Of a stretch of 64,000 nt of DNA, positions 22,200 to 34,183 are shown one piece after another; position 1 is the stretch's first letter; the number at the start of each line of letters is the position of its first letter. The stretch spans positions 113,481,162 through 113,545,161 of the forward strand of contig NC_089595.1 of NCBI RefSeq assembly GCF_019320115.1, written 5' to 3'. Position numbers and translations under genes: made by a program. Below the pieces are notes generated by a model. It was not told the origin of the DNA. It saw nothing but the letters and a program-made list of their open reading frames with translations, and did no database searches. The DNA is from Miscanthus floridulus (taxonomy: Eukaryota > Streptophyta > Magnoliopsida > Poales > Poaceae).

Positions 22200-22870
22200 T
22201 ACAAGGTCTGTTTAAATTTAGGGTGTAACCCAATTATAAAGTGTTACATCGATTGTTATATGTGGGTATCGCATAGGGTGTTTGGATAATAATAAAAAAA
22301 TAAATTATAAATTCGTAAGTAATCCGTGAGACGAATTTATTAAGCCTAATTAATCCGTCATTAGCATATATGTTACTGTAGCACAACATTATCAAATCAT
22401 GAACTAATTAGGCTTAAAAGATTCGTCTCTCAAATTAGTCGTAAACTGTGTAATTAGTTATTTTTTAGTCTATATTTAAGTCTTGTTTAAATTCAGGGTG
22501 TAAAGTTTTGGGGTGTTACGAGGGTGTCGCATGGGATATGGAGTAAACTTTAAAGGATGACCTAAACAAGGCCTTAATATTTCATGTGATCAAATATTCG
22601 ATGATATAAAGAGTAAACTTTAGAGGGAGTACCTAAACCAGGTCTTATTTGGAAATCTTCAGCATAATTTTAGAGGGTGTTTGGTTCTTTAGTCGATTCT
22701 AAAATTCACATCACATCGAATATTTAGATACTAATAAGGAGCATTAAATATAGATTAATTACAAAACCAATTACATAGATGGAGGCTAATTTTTGAGACG
22801 AAATTTTTAAGCCTAATTAATATGTCATTAGTGCAGATTTACTGTAGCAGTAGGTAGCCCCTTAGTGTGC
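22200..22870. mobile_element. Cluster of MITE-like repeats
   Basis: Several related segments carry inverted versions of GAGACGAATTTATTAAGCC and TTAGGCTTAAAAGATTCG. A unit at about 22481-22575 is bounded by GTCTTGTTTAAA and CTAAACAAGGCC, a Tourist-like terminus. A second related segment lies at 22670-22860. Exact ends and superfamily are uncertain. No gene is present. Confidence 0.55.
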
Positions 22871-23299
22871 CCTTCGTCACCTGTCGCCGCAGTAGGTAGC
22901 TTGGTCCCTATCCTGTTTTCGACTCGGTGCTACAGCACATTTGCATTTGGAGTTCTCTCCTCCAGGTCTCGGTAGAGGTATCGTCGAAGTTGCGGCGTTG
23001 CGCGCTCCACGCCAGGTCTATTCAATCCAGTATCTCCGCCCGCCCAAGGGCACGGACGACAGACCATTGCCGAATTTGTGATTCTCCGAGGTCGCCTCGC
23101 ACAGCTCTGCCGGACGCGGTGTCACGGTGACGGACGTCTGCAGCGCGCGGGCTCTCGGCCTCGGGGTCATTAACTCTGACGAGTTACCTACTGCTGCTAC
23201 CGTTACTGGTACGGTGGTCCCATCCCACGATTCCGCGGTCCGACAGGCCCACGCGGCCACGCCACGTCACGTCGCCACCGCGTGGACGGCAGGTCGCGC

Positions 23300-23530
23300 C
23301 TCGTCCCGCCCGAATGTTTTACTTTTTTAGCTTTTTTTAAGTTTTCACGAATACATCGCTGAAGAAAAGAATTCAAAATCTGGACCCTTAACATGTCTCG
23401 ACGCCAGTGTCTCTGGCGCCGAGCTTCTAGGCTCGAAGCGAACGTGGAATGTGACATGCCAGCAAACTCGACGCCAGTCACCCTGGCGTCGAGCTCGGCG
23501 TCGTAGATCTTGACGCCGAGCCTTTATTAC
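23300..23530 (+). repeat. Left terminal inverted repeat of MULE copy A
   Basis: Shares with 56540-56720 (direct) and 58920-59260 (inverted) a series including GCTCGAAGCGAACGTGGAA, TGACATGCCAG and CGCCAGTCACCCTGGCGTCG. The hairpin-like ACGCCAGnnnnCTGGCGTCG modules are themselves short palindromes. Confidence 0.7.
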
Positions 23531-24205
23531 GTATGGGCCCCGTCCCTCTCTCCCTCTCACTCTCTCGCCCTAGCAGAGCAGAGCCGAGCTTCGTCGCCGC
23601 CCGAGCACGCTCCTCCACCGGCCGCCCTCGCCCGCACGCGCATCGCCGAGCCTGCGCACGGACGCCCGCGCCGCGCTGCCACCACGCCGCGCCACCGCGG
23701 ACGCCCCACGCCCCGAGACAGCTGAGCGCCACCGCGGCCGCCCCGAGGCCGCCCTACGCCGCGCCACTGCGGACGGCCCGCGCCCCAAGGCCATGCAGGA
23801 GCGCCGCGCCGCGCCGTTGCCCGCGGCTGGCCGCCTGTGCCGCACCAGGCCCTGCGCTCGCGCCGCGCCCTCTCCTCGCCTTGGCCTCGCCCCGCCTTGC
23901 CGTCCTCTACCGCTGCCCGCGGCCACCGTGCCTCCCGCGCCCGTCGAGCCGAACTCGCCCGCGCGGAGCGCCGGGCATCCCGCGCCCGCCGCGCTCCACC
24001 GCCGTCGTCGGCCGCGCCACCACCGGCCCCGGCACCTGTAGCGGCCGACCATGCCACCGTCGGCCCAGATCATCGGCCTGACCCACGCCCGTCGTCCGCT
24101 GTGACTCCATCGACGTACGCGGATCAGTCGTTGGAAAGATAAAAGTTATGAATATGCAATGTATCTACTTAGTTGACATTTATTATTTACTAGTTAATGT
24201 GATGA
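23531..24205 (+). other. GC-rich MULE interior (untranslated-like)
   Basis: Very GC-rich sequence, similar to 56735-57290 in copy B. Overlapping proline/arginine/alanine-rich frames on both strands look like composition artefacts, not genes. In copy B the equivalent stretch lies directly before the transposase start, so it probably is 5' leader or captured host DNA. Confidence 0.45.
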
Positions 24206-24210
24206 CTCAG

Positions 24211-25517
24211 TGTCGGATATCTTAGAACGGGGTACCCCGAGCGAACAATCAAAAGGGTCGCTAAAGTCCCATCAAAAAATAAAGCTAGAAGGTAAGCCGT
24301 GGGCCCCTCACCCGCAACGACCGAGCCCACCAGGCCCCCCGACTCGCCTCGGGCCTCGCGCAGGAGGTCTCGGCACCCTGACGTGAATTCCGCCTCGCGC
24401 GAGGCCCGCCATGGAAGGCCTCGGTAGGGGGTGCATTCTCCGTATCGCGCGAGGCCTCTCGCGGCATGCCTCGGTAAGGAATCCGATCTCCGTCTCGCGC
24501 AAGGCCTCATTCTCCGTGTCGCTCGAGCCCGGCTCGTCCGCAGCCCGTCGCCCCCCGCCTCGACCGACCCTCCAGACAGCGCATCATGTCTCATTAATGC
24601 TTCAACCACTCCCGCAATCTCAGCCGGACGATGGCTCAACGCCACAGAATGGCCGATGAGACCCGAGGTCGCATCAGCGCCATACCGACCGGGACAGGGC
24701 ACGGCGGGGATTACCGACCACTGTGTCGTAACGCTGTGTCCACAATCAGCGCCATACCGGCCGGAACAGGGCACGGCGGGGATTACCGGTCACTGTGTCC
24801 TAACGCTGTGCCCACGATCAGCCGCCCACTCGAGGCCTCGGCACTGTACACCAAGGTCTCGGCTATCTTGGGGTTCGTACCTGCCGAGACCCCTCCACTA
24901 CGGTGCAGCCTCGGCACCGACCAAGTCTCGGCCTTGCGCACAGTCCGTCCACAGTGGCTTGCATGATCACCGCCGCACCCACTCCGAGGCAGTCCCGGGC
25001 CCCCCACGACGCACAGGATCGGATGGGACGACCACACCGCCCTAGTGCTCCAAGGACGGACCACTCCGATGACCATGCTGCCACAGGAACAGGCTACAGG
25101 GCCCGGACACACCGCCTCTGTTCACACGACACCATATAGTTAGCTCATGTACCGTCCTAGTCCTCCCTTCAGGCTATAAAAGGAGAGGACTTGGGCCGTT
25201 TTAGAGGGAGAGAGAACACCCGGTAACACATTGTAACACACGCACACATCCCAGCCGCCTGAGAGCAACGTCTTAAGCGGCCCACACAACACCTTGCTGA
25301 GACCGGGGACTAGCTCCCTCTCTCACCTAGCTTGTAACCCCCTACTACGAGCACTCTAGTGCAAAGAATACAAGACCGATCTCTCAGACTGGACGTAGGG
25401 CATTGATTGCCTGAACCAGTATAAACCTTGTGTCTCTTTGCATCACCATCCGGAATCGGGAGCACGCAGTTCAAATTCACTGGTTGGTTGAGGACCCCCC
25501 GGTCCGAAACACCGATA
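24211..25517 (+). repeat. 5' LTR of element E
   Basis: Starts TGTCGGATATC and ends CCGAAACACCGATA; the last dinucleotide is TA where CA is expected and where the 3' LTR retains CA. A TATA box CTATAAAAGG lies at 25174-25183. Several tens of differences from the 3' LTR are visible, mostly transitions. Confidence 0.93.
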
Positions 25518-25537
25518 GTTGGCGCGCCAGGTAGAGG
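25518..25537 (+). other. Primer binding site of element E
   Basis: GTTGGCGCGCCAGGTAGA follows the LTR directly. TGGCGCGCCAGGTAGGGG is the usual primer site of this grass Gypsy group and is perfect in element G. Confidence 0.8.
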
Positions 25538-25575
25538 CCTCTGCGTGTCAGTTTCGTCATCCCAGCAAGTTTTAG

Positions 25576-28083
25576 ATGGCAGACCCCGTACAACCATTGC
25601 GTCTTGGCACAGTGGTTTGGTTCGGGAGCTTAGAGTTCATGTCTCTAGGGCATGAGTACGACATGGTACTCCTCACTCCTCGAGCCCCACCAACCGACGA
25701 TGAAGTCATGCACCGGCAACCCAGGCGCAGGTGGCGCCTGGGTGGCCGCTCTCGCCGCGCTCGCCAGGCACGACACGAGCATGACCACCCCGACGCTACG
25801 CGGATCCAGGGCGGCACGTCGCTCACCGCCGACATCCTACGACCAGCTGTTGGCACAGGGTCCCTAGCTGGGGACCTGTCTAGCTTGAGCTTGGACAAAG
25901 GAAAATCACCGGTGACACACGGCGATGCCCAGTCATCAAGCTCTGCCCCACCACTCCCTGAGGAGCCGATCCCAGCATAGCAGAATCTGGCGACGGCACC
26001 ATCCCCATACCCCTTCGGGTTGAGAAATGCCACCACCTCTTACGCCCACGCTTACACTGCCGCTCACGAGGATCCCTCAGAGCGCCGCCAGCGCTTTGGC
26101 CTCGACCTAAGCACCCACACCGACTCCTCGGATGAGGATGAGGCATGGCCCGGAGTGGATTTCTCCGGACTCCACGACCCTGGGGCTTTGCGCCAGTTCT
26201 TGGCCACAAGCGACTACTGCTTCGACTACTCCGACTCCGACGACAAAGGCACTTATGACCCCACTCGCGAGTGTTTTCACGTCGGGCTCGGGATGCCGAG
26301 GGCGGGCGAAGAGGACGAGGGGGTAGGTAGTCGTTCCCTGCTTCGCCTAGGTGCGGGCGCCGCCACGCCCCCACGCAATGTCCTACCGACCGCACGAAAT
26401 GAGAACGTCGCTCTTGCACGACCTTAGCGCCCAGACCTAGAACAGCTCCGTGAGCTCCAGGCCAAGGTCGAACAAGACCAACTCCTTCTGCAGCAGCTTT
26501 GAGACTCTCTCGAACAAGAACAGCGAGGTCGCGGCGAAGGCGGGGGAGCCCGATGGAGGGCCCGCGATGTGCATCACCGCATCCATGACGACGAAGGGAG
26601 TGAGCAACCACCAGTCTTCAATCGCGCTAGCCAGAATGTCGCGGCTACGGCAATGCTGGTCCGCGCAATGCCCGAGCCTTCTACCACAGAGGGGCGGCGG
26701 GTCCGCGGCGAGCTCCGAGATCTCCTAGAGACCGCCGCGGTTCAGCAGGCCGAGAGTTCTGCCTCCCGACGGAATGGGGGCGCCTCGAACCTGCCCACGG
26801 CACTGCCTCGATAGGACAGGGAAGCCCGGCTCGTCCTAAGCTCGACCGAGCACCGATAGCCTACAGGGTCCCCGTGCTTCTAGACCGCCTCGGCAATCGA
26901 TGCGAGGTATAGGGAGACCATGAGGTGGTCAATAGGCGACGATGCCACGACAATGAGGGGCCCGCTCGGGGCTACCACCCACACCGAGGTGGTCGCTACG
27001 ACAGCAGGGAGGATTGCAGTCCTTCCCCTAAACCGCCAGGCCCTCGGGTCTTCAGCAGGGCCATCCGCGCTGCTCTTTTCCCCGCCCGGTTTCGGCAACC
27101 AGCTAATCTCGCGAAGTACAGCGGCGAGACCAACCCTGAACTCTGGCTTGCCGATTACCGCTTGGCTTGCCAGCTAGGTGGCACGGACGATGACCTGCTC
27201 ATCATCCACAACCTCCCCTTGCTCTTGTCGGACTCAGCGCGAGCCTGGCTCGAGCACCTTCCTCCCTCGCAAATCTACGACTGGCGCGACTTAGTTAGGA
27301 TCTTTGTCGGGAACTTCCAGGGCACATACGTGCGCCCTAGGAACTCCTAGGATCTTAAGAGCTGCCGCCAGAAGTCGGATGAGTCTCTCCGAGACTTCAT
27401 CCGGTGCTTCTCCAAACAGTGCACTGAGTTGGCTAGCGTCGGCGACTTGGAGATCATCCAGGCTTTCCTCTCTGGCACTACCTGCTGAGACCTGGTTCAA
27501 GAGTTAGGGCGGAACATGCCGCGCTCTACTGCCACGCTCCTCGACATCGCCACCAGCTTCGCCTCAGGTGAAGAGGCTGTTGGAGCCATTTTCCCCGACA
27601 GCGACACCAAGGGTAAGCGGAGGGACGAGGCCCCCGAGGCCTCAGCCTCCCACCTCCCCAAGAGAAAGAAGAAGGGGCGCCTGGGGAAGCAGGAGGTCCT
27701 GGAAGCTGATCTGGTCACGGCTGTAGAACGCAAGAATCCTCGAGGCTTCAAAGACCCTAAGCCCTTCGACGACATGCTCAAGAAACCCTGCCCTTACCAC
27801 CAGGGCCTAGTCAAGCACGCTCTCGAGGATTGCACCATGTTGCAACATTACTACGCCAGGCTCGGGCTCCCCGACGACGACGCCAAGCAGAAGGGCGCCG
27901 ACGACCGCGATGAAGACAAGGACGACGGGTTCCCCGAGATACGCAACGCCTTCATGATCTTCGGTGGACCCTCGGCATGCCTTATGGCGCGGCAGCGCAA
28001 GAGAAAACGCTGAGAAGTCTTCTCGATCAAGGTAGCCACCCCCCAGTACCTTGACTGGTCTCGGGAGGCGATCACCTTCGATC
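25576..28083 (+). pseudogene. Gag region of element E, decayed
   Basis: Begins at MADPVQPLRLGTVVWFGSLE. The N-terminal part is a variable, Ser/Asp-rich region that is shared with element G. The capsid core (Retrotrans_gag type) lies at about 27090-27490, with PELWLADYRLACQLGGTDDD, ARAWLEHLP and SLRDFIRCFSKQCTELA. The basic C-terminus follows, with CPYHQGLVKHALEDCTML, a zinc-binding-like motif. At least seven in-frame stops and a frameshift near 26880 break it. Two stops (TGA at about 26500 and 27485) correspond to CGA arginine codons in intact relatives. The frame resumes as protease beyond insertion D. Confidence 0.9.
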
Positions 28084-28088
28084 GAGAT
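28084..28088. other. Target site duplication GAGAT (left, solo LTR D)
   Basis: Identical to 32103-32107. Removing D and one copy restores continuous gag-protease reading. Confidence 0.93.
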
Positions 28089-28120
28089 TGAAGGGTCGAG
28101 ATGGCGGACTAGAGGGGGGG

Positions 28121-31024
28121 GTGAATAGTCTTTTCTAAAATTAATCGCGTCGACTAACCGATACAAATGTGGAATTAAAACTATCGGTCTAGCCAAGACT
28201 ATACCCCACTATGGACGCGTTTGGAGGAGCTCTGGGACGCTCCGGCTTCGGTACTGTTCATACACTGTAGCACGGAGCCGGCGAAGCTCGAAATCGTGGC
28301 TTCGCTGGCTCCTCCTCTTTTTGGCTCCTTCTCAGTTCATTTTGCGCCTCGATTTCCAAAATGGCTCCTGCTACAGTGTCGCTACAGTACACGAGGCGAG
28401 GAGCCGGAGCCGCCGGGAGCAGCGCCAAACACGTCCTATATATGTTCACTAGCACCTTGCAAAGATAACAATTATGCAATAAAGGTGCCTGGCTAGTTAG
28501 AGCTCTCCTAAACAATTCTAGGAGCAAGGTTACACAAACCTATTCCACTAGTACTTTAAGCAACAAGGGAGCTCCTACACATGCTAGTAAGCAAAAGCAC
28601 AAAGCTAACTAAGCTCACTAGCAATGCTCAATAACAAGGCAACCAATGCCTAATTAGAGAGCGCAAATACTTAGCTACACAAACTAAACAATGTGACTAA
28701 CAAGGTTACTAAAACCAAATTAGCCACGCAAGGGAGCTACTTCTATGCTACACAAGCAAGAAGGTAATTAGCAAGCTACACAAGCTATCTAATTACAAGA
28801 GCAACTACACAAGCTTAATATGTATAAAAGTAATTGCAAGCTTGTGTAATGGGGATGCAAACCAACGGGAAGAACAAGGTTGACATGATGATTTTTCTCC
28901 CGAGGTTCACGTGTTTGCCAACACGCTAGTCCCCGTTGTGTCGACCGCTCACTTGGTGGTTCGGCGGCTAATTAGCATCACCCGCTAAGCCCGCACGTCG
29001 GGCGCCGCAAGAACCTACCCCGTAAGTGAGGGTAGCTCAATGACACGCTTTACTAGAGTTGCTCTTCGCGGCTCCCGCGGGGCGAGCACAATGCCCCTCA
29101 CAAGCACTTCTTCGGAGCGCCGCACAAGCTTCTTGCGGGCTTCCACGGAGACCACCACCAAGCCGTCTAGGAGGTGGCAACCTTCAAGAGTAACAAGCAC
29201 CACCGGCTTGCAACTCGATCACCTAGTGCCACTCGATGCAACCTCACGATGCAATCGCACTAGAATCGCTCACTCACACAATCGAATGATCACTATCAAG
29301 TATATGTGTGATGGAGGGCTCCTAAGCACTCACAAGCATGGACACTAAGTCCCTTGAGGTGCTCAACACCAGCCATGACCGAAGGCCACTTCTATTTATA
29401 GCCCCAAGGGCTAAACTAGCCGTTACCCCTTCACTGGGCAACGGTCGGGCCGACCAGACGCTCCGGTCGTGTTGACCGGACGCTGGACCTCAGCGTCCGG
29501 TCGCTCGCAGACGACCACGTGTCCCAATTCCAATGATCACTTGACCTGATCGGATGCAGCAGCTATAACTGACCGGACGCTGAACCCCCAGCGTCCGATC
29601 GTTTCCAGTAAGCTCCCGAGCATGACCGGACGTGTCCGGTCGAACGTGATCGGACGCAGCCAGCGTCCGGTCACTCTCCAGCTACTGTGAATAGTCTTTT
29701 CTAAAATTAATCGCGTCGACTAACCGATACAAATGCGGAATTAAAACTATCGGTCTAGCCAAGACTATACCCCACTATATATGTTCACTAGCACCTTGCA
29801 AAGATAACAATTATGCAATAAAGGTGTCTGGCTAGTTAGAGCTCTCCTAAACAATTCTAGGAGCAAGGTTACACAAACCTATTCCACTAGTACTTTAAGC
29901 AACAAGGGAGCTCCTACACATGCTAGTAAGCAAAAGCACAAAGCTAACTAAGCTCACTAGCAATGCTCAATAACAAGGCAACCAATGCCTAATTAGAGAG
30001 CGCAAATACTTAGCTACACAAACTAAACAATGTGACTAACAAGGTTACTAAAACCAAATTAGCCACGCAAGGGAGCTACTTCTATGCTACACAAGCAAGA
30101 AGGTAATTAGCAAGCTACACAAGCTATCTAATTACAAGAGCAACTACACAAGCTTAATATGTATAAAAGTAATTGCAAGCTTGTGTAATGGGGATACAAA
30201 CCAACGGGAAGAACAAGGTTGACATGATGATTTTTCTCCCGAGGTTCACGTGTTTGCCAACACGCTAGTTCCTGTTGTGTCGACCGCTCACTTGGTGGTT
30301 CGGTGGCTAATTAGCATCACCCGCTAAGCCCGCACGTCGGGCGCCGCAAGAACCTACCCCGTGAGTGAGGGTAGCTCAATGACACGCTTTACTAGAGTTG
30401 CTCTTCGCGGCTCCCGCGGGGCGCGCACAATGCCCCTCACAAGCACTTCTTCGGAGCGCCGCACAAGCTTCTTGCGGGCTTCCATGGAGACCACCACCAA
30501 GCCATCTAGGAGGTGGCAACCTTCAAGAGTAACAAGCATCACCGGCTTGCAACTCGATCACCTAGTGCCACTCGATGCAACCTCACGATGCAATCGCACT
30601 AGAATCGCTCACTCACACAATCGAATGATCACTATCAAGTATATGTGTGATGGAGGGCTCCTAAGCACTCACAAGCATGGACACTAAGTCCCTTGAGGTG
30701 CTCAACACCAGCCATGACCGAAGGCCACTTCTATTTATAGCCCCAAGGGCTAAACTAGCCGTTACCCCTTCACTGGGCAACGGTCGGGCCGACCGGACGC
30801 TCCGGTCATGTTGACCGGACGCTGGACCTCAGCGTCCAGTCGCTCGCAGACGACCACGTGTCCCAATTCCAACGGTCACTTGACCTGACCGGATGCAGCA
30901 GCTATAACTGACCGGACGCTGAACCCCCAGCATCCGATCGTTTCCAGTAAGCTCCCGAGCATGACTGGACGTGTCCGGTCGAACACGATCGGACGCAGCC
31001 AGCATCCGGTCACTCTCCAGCTAC
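28121..31024. repeat. 1.34-kb tandem duplication within solo LTR D
   Basis: Copy 1 (28121-29686) and copy 2 (29687-31024) both start GTGAATAGTCTTTTCTAAAA and end CTCTCCAGCTACT. They differ by scattered substitutions plus the MITE in copy 1. The junction shows only 1-2 bases of microhomology. Confidence 0.92.
28213..28436. mobile_element. Tourist-like MITE with empty-site control
   Basis: The 224-bp element has ends GGACGCGTTTGG and CCAAACACGTCC (12-bp inverted repeats, one mismatch), flanked by TAT (28210-28212 and 28437-28439). Copy 2 of the duplication has the uninterrupted site CCCCACTATATATGTTC, which confirms both ends and the 3-bp duplication. Terminal sequence and 3-bp duplication suggest a PIF/Harbinger (Tourist) origin. 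Confidence 0.9.
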
Positions 31025-31095
31025 TGCTACACTCCACGTCAGTGTGACCGGACGCAGCCTGCCAGCGTCCGGTGCATTCAGATCCAGCGTCCGGT
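29455..31095. promoter_or_regulatory. CGG/CCG palindromes in LTR D
   Basis: Repeated inverted half-sites GACCGGACGCT and AGCGTCCGGTC, and one ATGACCGGACGTGTCCGGTCG, occur at about 29455-29670. They occur again in the duplicated copy (about 30790-31095), with several half-sites mutated in the second copy. Confidence 0.7.
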
Positions 31096-31173
31096 CAGTT
31101 GACCGACGCCAGCATCTTCTCCATTCTCTTCACCCTTGCTCAAGTGTGCTAACCACAAGAATTTGCATCCAGC

Positions 31174-31279
31174 GCAATAGAAAATAGGCATTCCATTTTC
31201 CCGAAAGCGCCGAATCCCGCCGAGCTTATGAGGCGGGATTCGGCGCTTTTGGGAAAATGGAATGCCTATTTTCTATTGC
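31174..31279. repeat. 106-bp near-perfect hairpin
   Basis: Two 48-bp arms (31174-31221 and 31232-31279) starting GCAATAGAAAATAGGC pair with one mismatch around a 10-nt loop GAGCTTATGA. It may be a minimal fold-back MITE. It is present once, just after the duplicated segment. Confidence 0.93.
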
Positions 31280-32102
31280 AAACACATCTCACCCCTGCAA
31301 ACACGAGGGACCCAAACCCATCTCACCCCTGCAAACACCACCTCCTTTGTAAATGTGCCAACACCACCAAGTGTACACCAACATGTGTATGTGTGTTAGC
31401 ATTTTCACAATCATTTCCCAAAGGATGTTAGCCACTCAACTTGCCACGCCACTCGATCCTAGCGACAATGCAAAGTTAGATCACTCGAGTGGCACTAGAT
31501 GACCGATATGCAAACAAGTTTGTCCCTCTTGATAGTACGGCCATCTATCCTAAACCCGGTCATAAACTTCTCTACACACCTATGACCGGTGAAATGAAAT
31601 GCCCTAGGTTATACCTTTGCCTTGCGTATTCCATTCCATCTCCTTCAATGTCGATGCAACACATGCACCAACATGATCAACAATGATATGATCCACTTCA
31701 TATCATCACATGATCATATTGGTTCATCGATCTTGACTCTACTTGCTCTTCACCGTTGCCATCGTCCATCGGCGCCAAGTCTTGCTCAAGCTTTACCGCC
31801 ACGTGGTCCATCACTCCAAAGCCTTTGACTTGCCCTTCACACTTGCAACTGGTCCATCAAGCCAAGTCTTGTCTTGATCTTCTCCACCTTGATCACATGA
31901 CTCAATGTCATGTCTCATGTGCAATAAGCTCCTTCATCATCACATGTGTGAGCTTTGCAACATCTCCAAGCCATTTTCACCTTCATGGCATATGTTGCTC
32001 ACACACATGTACCTGTGGACTAATCACCTGTGTATCTCACATAAACACAATTAGTCCACCTAAGTTGTCACTCAATTACCAAAACCAAACAAGGACCTTT
32101 CA

Positions 32103-32758
32103 GAGATGACCACCATGACCATGTTCCGAATCCCGAGCAGTACCCACTAGTCGTTGACCCGATCATCGGCAACACCCGACTCTCCAAGGTGTTGATGAAC
32201 GGAGGCAGCGGCCTCAACATCCTCTATGTCAATACCCTGGAGCTCTTGGAGATCGACCGGTCGAGGCTCCAAGGTAACGTCGCCCCCTTCCACGGCATCG
32301 TGCTAGGGAAGCGCACGCGACCCATTAGGAGCATCGACCTTCCTGTCTGCTTCGGCCCCTCCTCCAACTACCGCAAGGAAATCCTCACCTTCGAGGTAGT
32401 CGGGTTCGGGGGAGCCTACCACGCCATCCTAGGGCGGCCGTGCTACACCAAGTTCATGGCGGTCCCCAACTATACCTACCTCAAGCTCAAAATGCTAGGC
32501 CCTAGCGGCGTCATCATGATTGAGTCCATGTATGAACATGCATATGACTGCGACGTCGAGTGCATCGAGTACACCGAGGCTCTGGCGGAGGCCGAGACCC
32601 TCATCGCCCACCTCGACCAACCCAGTGGCGAGGCGCCTGACTCCAAGCGTCGTACGAGGGCGTTCGAGCCCACGGAAGCCATCAAACTCGTCCCGGTTGA
32701 CCCCGCCTGCCCCGACGACCGGGCGCTGAGGATCAGCGCCACCCTCAATATCAAATAG
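32103..32758 (+). pseudogene. Aspartic protease region of element E
   Basis: The frame resumes after D with DDHHDHVPNPEQYPLVV and the retropepsin segment VLMNGGSGLNILY, then FGGAYHAILGRPCYTKFM (the second protease half). In intact grass relatives the active-site motif is normally DGGS, so the asparagine (codon 32198-32200) should abolish cleavage activity. The frame ends at TAG 32756, but RT follows in the same frame, so this is one interrupted pol ORF. Confidence 0.85.
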
Positions 32759-32764
32759 GAAGCT

Positions 32765-34183
32765 GTGCTCGTCGACTTTCTCTGTGCAAACGCCGACATA
32801 TTTGCATGGAGTCCCTCGGACATGCCAGGCATATCGAGGGAGGTCGCCGAGCACGCCCTGGACATCTGGGCCGGATCTAGACCGGCGAGGCAACGCCTGT
32901 GCCGCTTCGACGAGGAAAAGCGTAGGGCCATCGGTGAGGAGATACAGAAACTCTTGGTAGTCGGGTTCATCAGGGAAGTGTCCCACCTAGAGTGGTTGGC
33001 TAACCCCGTGTTAGTCAAGAAGAAAAATGGGAAATGGAGGATGTGCGTAGACTACACCGGTTTGAACAAAGCCTATCCGAAAGTCCCCTTTCCATTACCC
33101 CGAATCGATCAAATCGTTGATTCCACTGTAGGGTGCGAGACCCTGTCTTTCCTTGATGCGTATTCTGGTTACCATCAAATTAAGATGAAAGAGTCCGACC
33201 AGCTCGCGACTTCTTTCATCACACCATTCGGCATGTACTGCTACGTGACTATGCCTTTCGGCCTCAGAAACGCATGTGCCACGTACCAGCGGTGCATGAC
33301 CCAGGTCTTTGGTGACAACATCGGGCAGACCGTCGAGGCCTACATAGACAACATCGTGGTCAAAACCAGAAAGGCCAAGGATCTCATTGATGACTTGAGG
33401 ATAACCTTCAAATGCCTTAGAGAAAAGGGCATCAAACTCAATCCCGAGAAGTGTATGTTCGGGGTCCCCCGAGGCATGCTTTTGGGATTCATAGTCTCGG
33501 AACACGGCATTGAAGCCAACCCAGAGAAAGTCTCTGCCATAACCAGCATGGGACCGATCAGAGACCTCAAGGGAGTACAGAGAGTCATGGGATGCCTTGC
33601 AGCCCTAAGCCGCTTCATCTCGCGCCTCGGCGAAAAAGGTTTGCCTCTGTACCGACTCTTGAGAAAATCCGAGCATTTTTCATGGACCCTCGAGGCCAAA
33701 GAAGCCCTCGACAGACTTAAGACGCTGCTCACCAATCCTCCTGTCCTGGTACCCCCGGCCAGGGACGAGGCCCTCTTACTCTATGTTGCCGCAATGACCC
33801 AAGTGGTCAGTGCTGCCGTAGTGGTAGAGAGACAGGAAGGGGGGCATGCTCTGCCCACCCAATGTCCTGTTTACTTCATCAGTGAGGTGCTCTTCGAGAC
33901 TAAAGCACGCTACCCCCACATCCAGAAGCTGGTCTATGCCATAGTCCTGGCCCGGCGCAAACTACGTCACTACTTTGAGTCACACCCAGTGACTGTGGTA
34001 TCATCTTTCCCCCTGGGCGAGATAGTTCATAATCGGGAGGCCTCGGGCAGGATAGCCAAGTGGGTTGTCGAGCTTATGGGGGAAACCTTAACCTTTGCGC
34101 CTCGAAAAGCGATCAAGTCTCAGGTCTTGGCTGATTTCGTGGCTGAATGGATAGATACCCAACTGCCACCTGCTCAAATTTAG
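32765..34183 (+). pseudogene. Reverse transcriptase and RNase H of element E
   Basis: A long open frame (472 codons) carries the Ty3/Gypsy RT: NPVLVKKKNGKWRMCVDYTG, SFLDAYSGYHQIKM, SFITPFGMYCYVTMPFGLRN and the catalytic box. That box reads AYIDNIVVKT instead of the usual Y-V/I-DD. The second catalytic aspartate (codon 33350-33352) is asparagine, so polymerase activity is expected to be lost. The connection and first RNase H domain follow (HYFESHPVTVV, then DFVAEW). Although long, the ORF is therefore inactive. Its stop at 34181 (TAG) is in frame with the next domain. Confidence 0.93.

Larger units (their letters stand above)
28089..32102 (-). mobile_element. Solo Sirevirus LTR D, enlarged by duplication
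   Basis: On the minus strand it starts TGAAAGGTCCTTGTTTGG and ends GACCCTTCA, with a perfect GAGAT duplication and no internal coding region, so it is a solo LTR. Its 4014 bp is inflated by a 1.34-kb tandem duplication, a 224-bp MITE in one of the two copies and a 106-bp hairpin. CGGAC/GTCCG palindromes and reversed TATA boxes (CTATTTATAG at about 29391 and 30730) occur in both copies. It interrupts element E between gag and protease. Confidence 0.9.

Noticed and set aside
23533..24142. Overlapping long open frames rich in Pro, Arg and Ala on both strands
   Set aside because: Six-frame openness follows from very high GC content; no domain, and the same happens in the equivalent MULE segment at 56664-57308.
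28258..28527. Small ORFs over the Tourist MITE
   Set aside because: The empty-site comparison shows this to be a 224-bp non-coding insertion.
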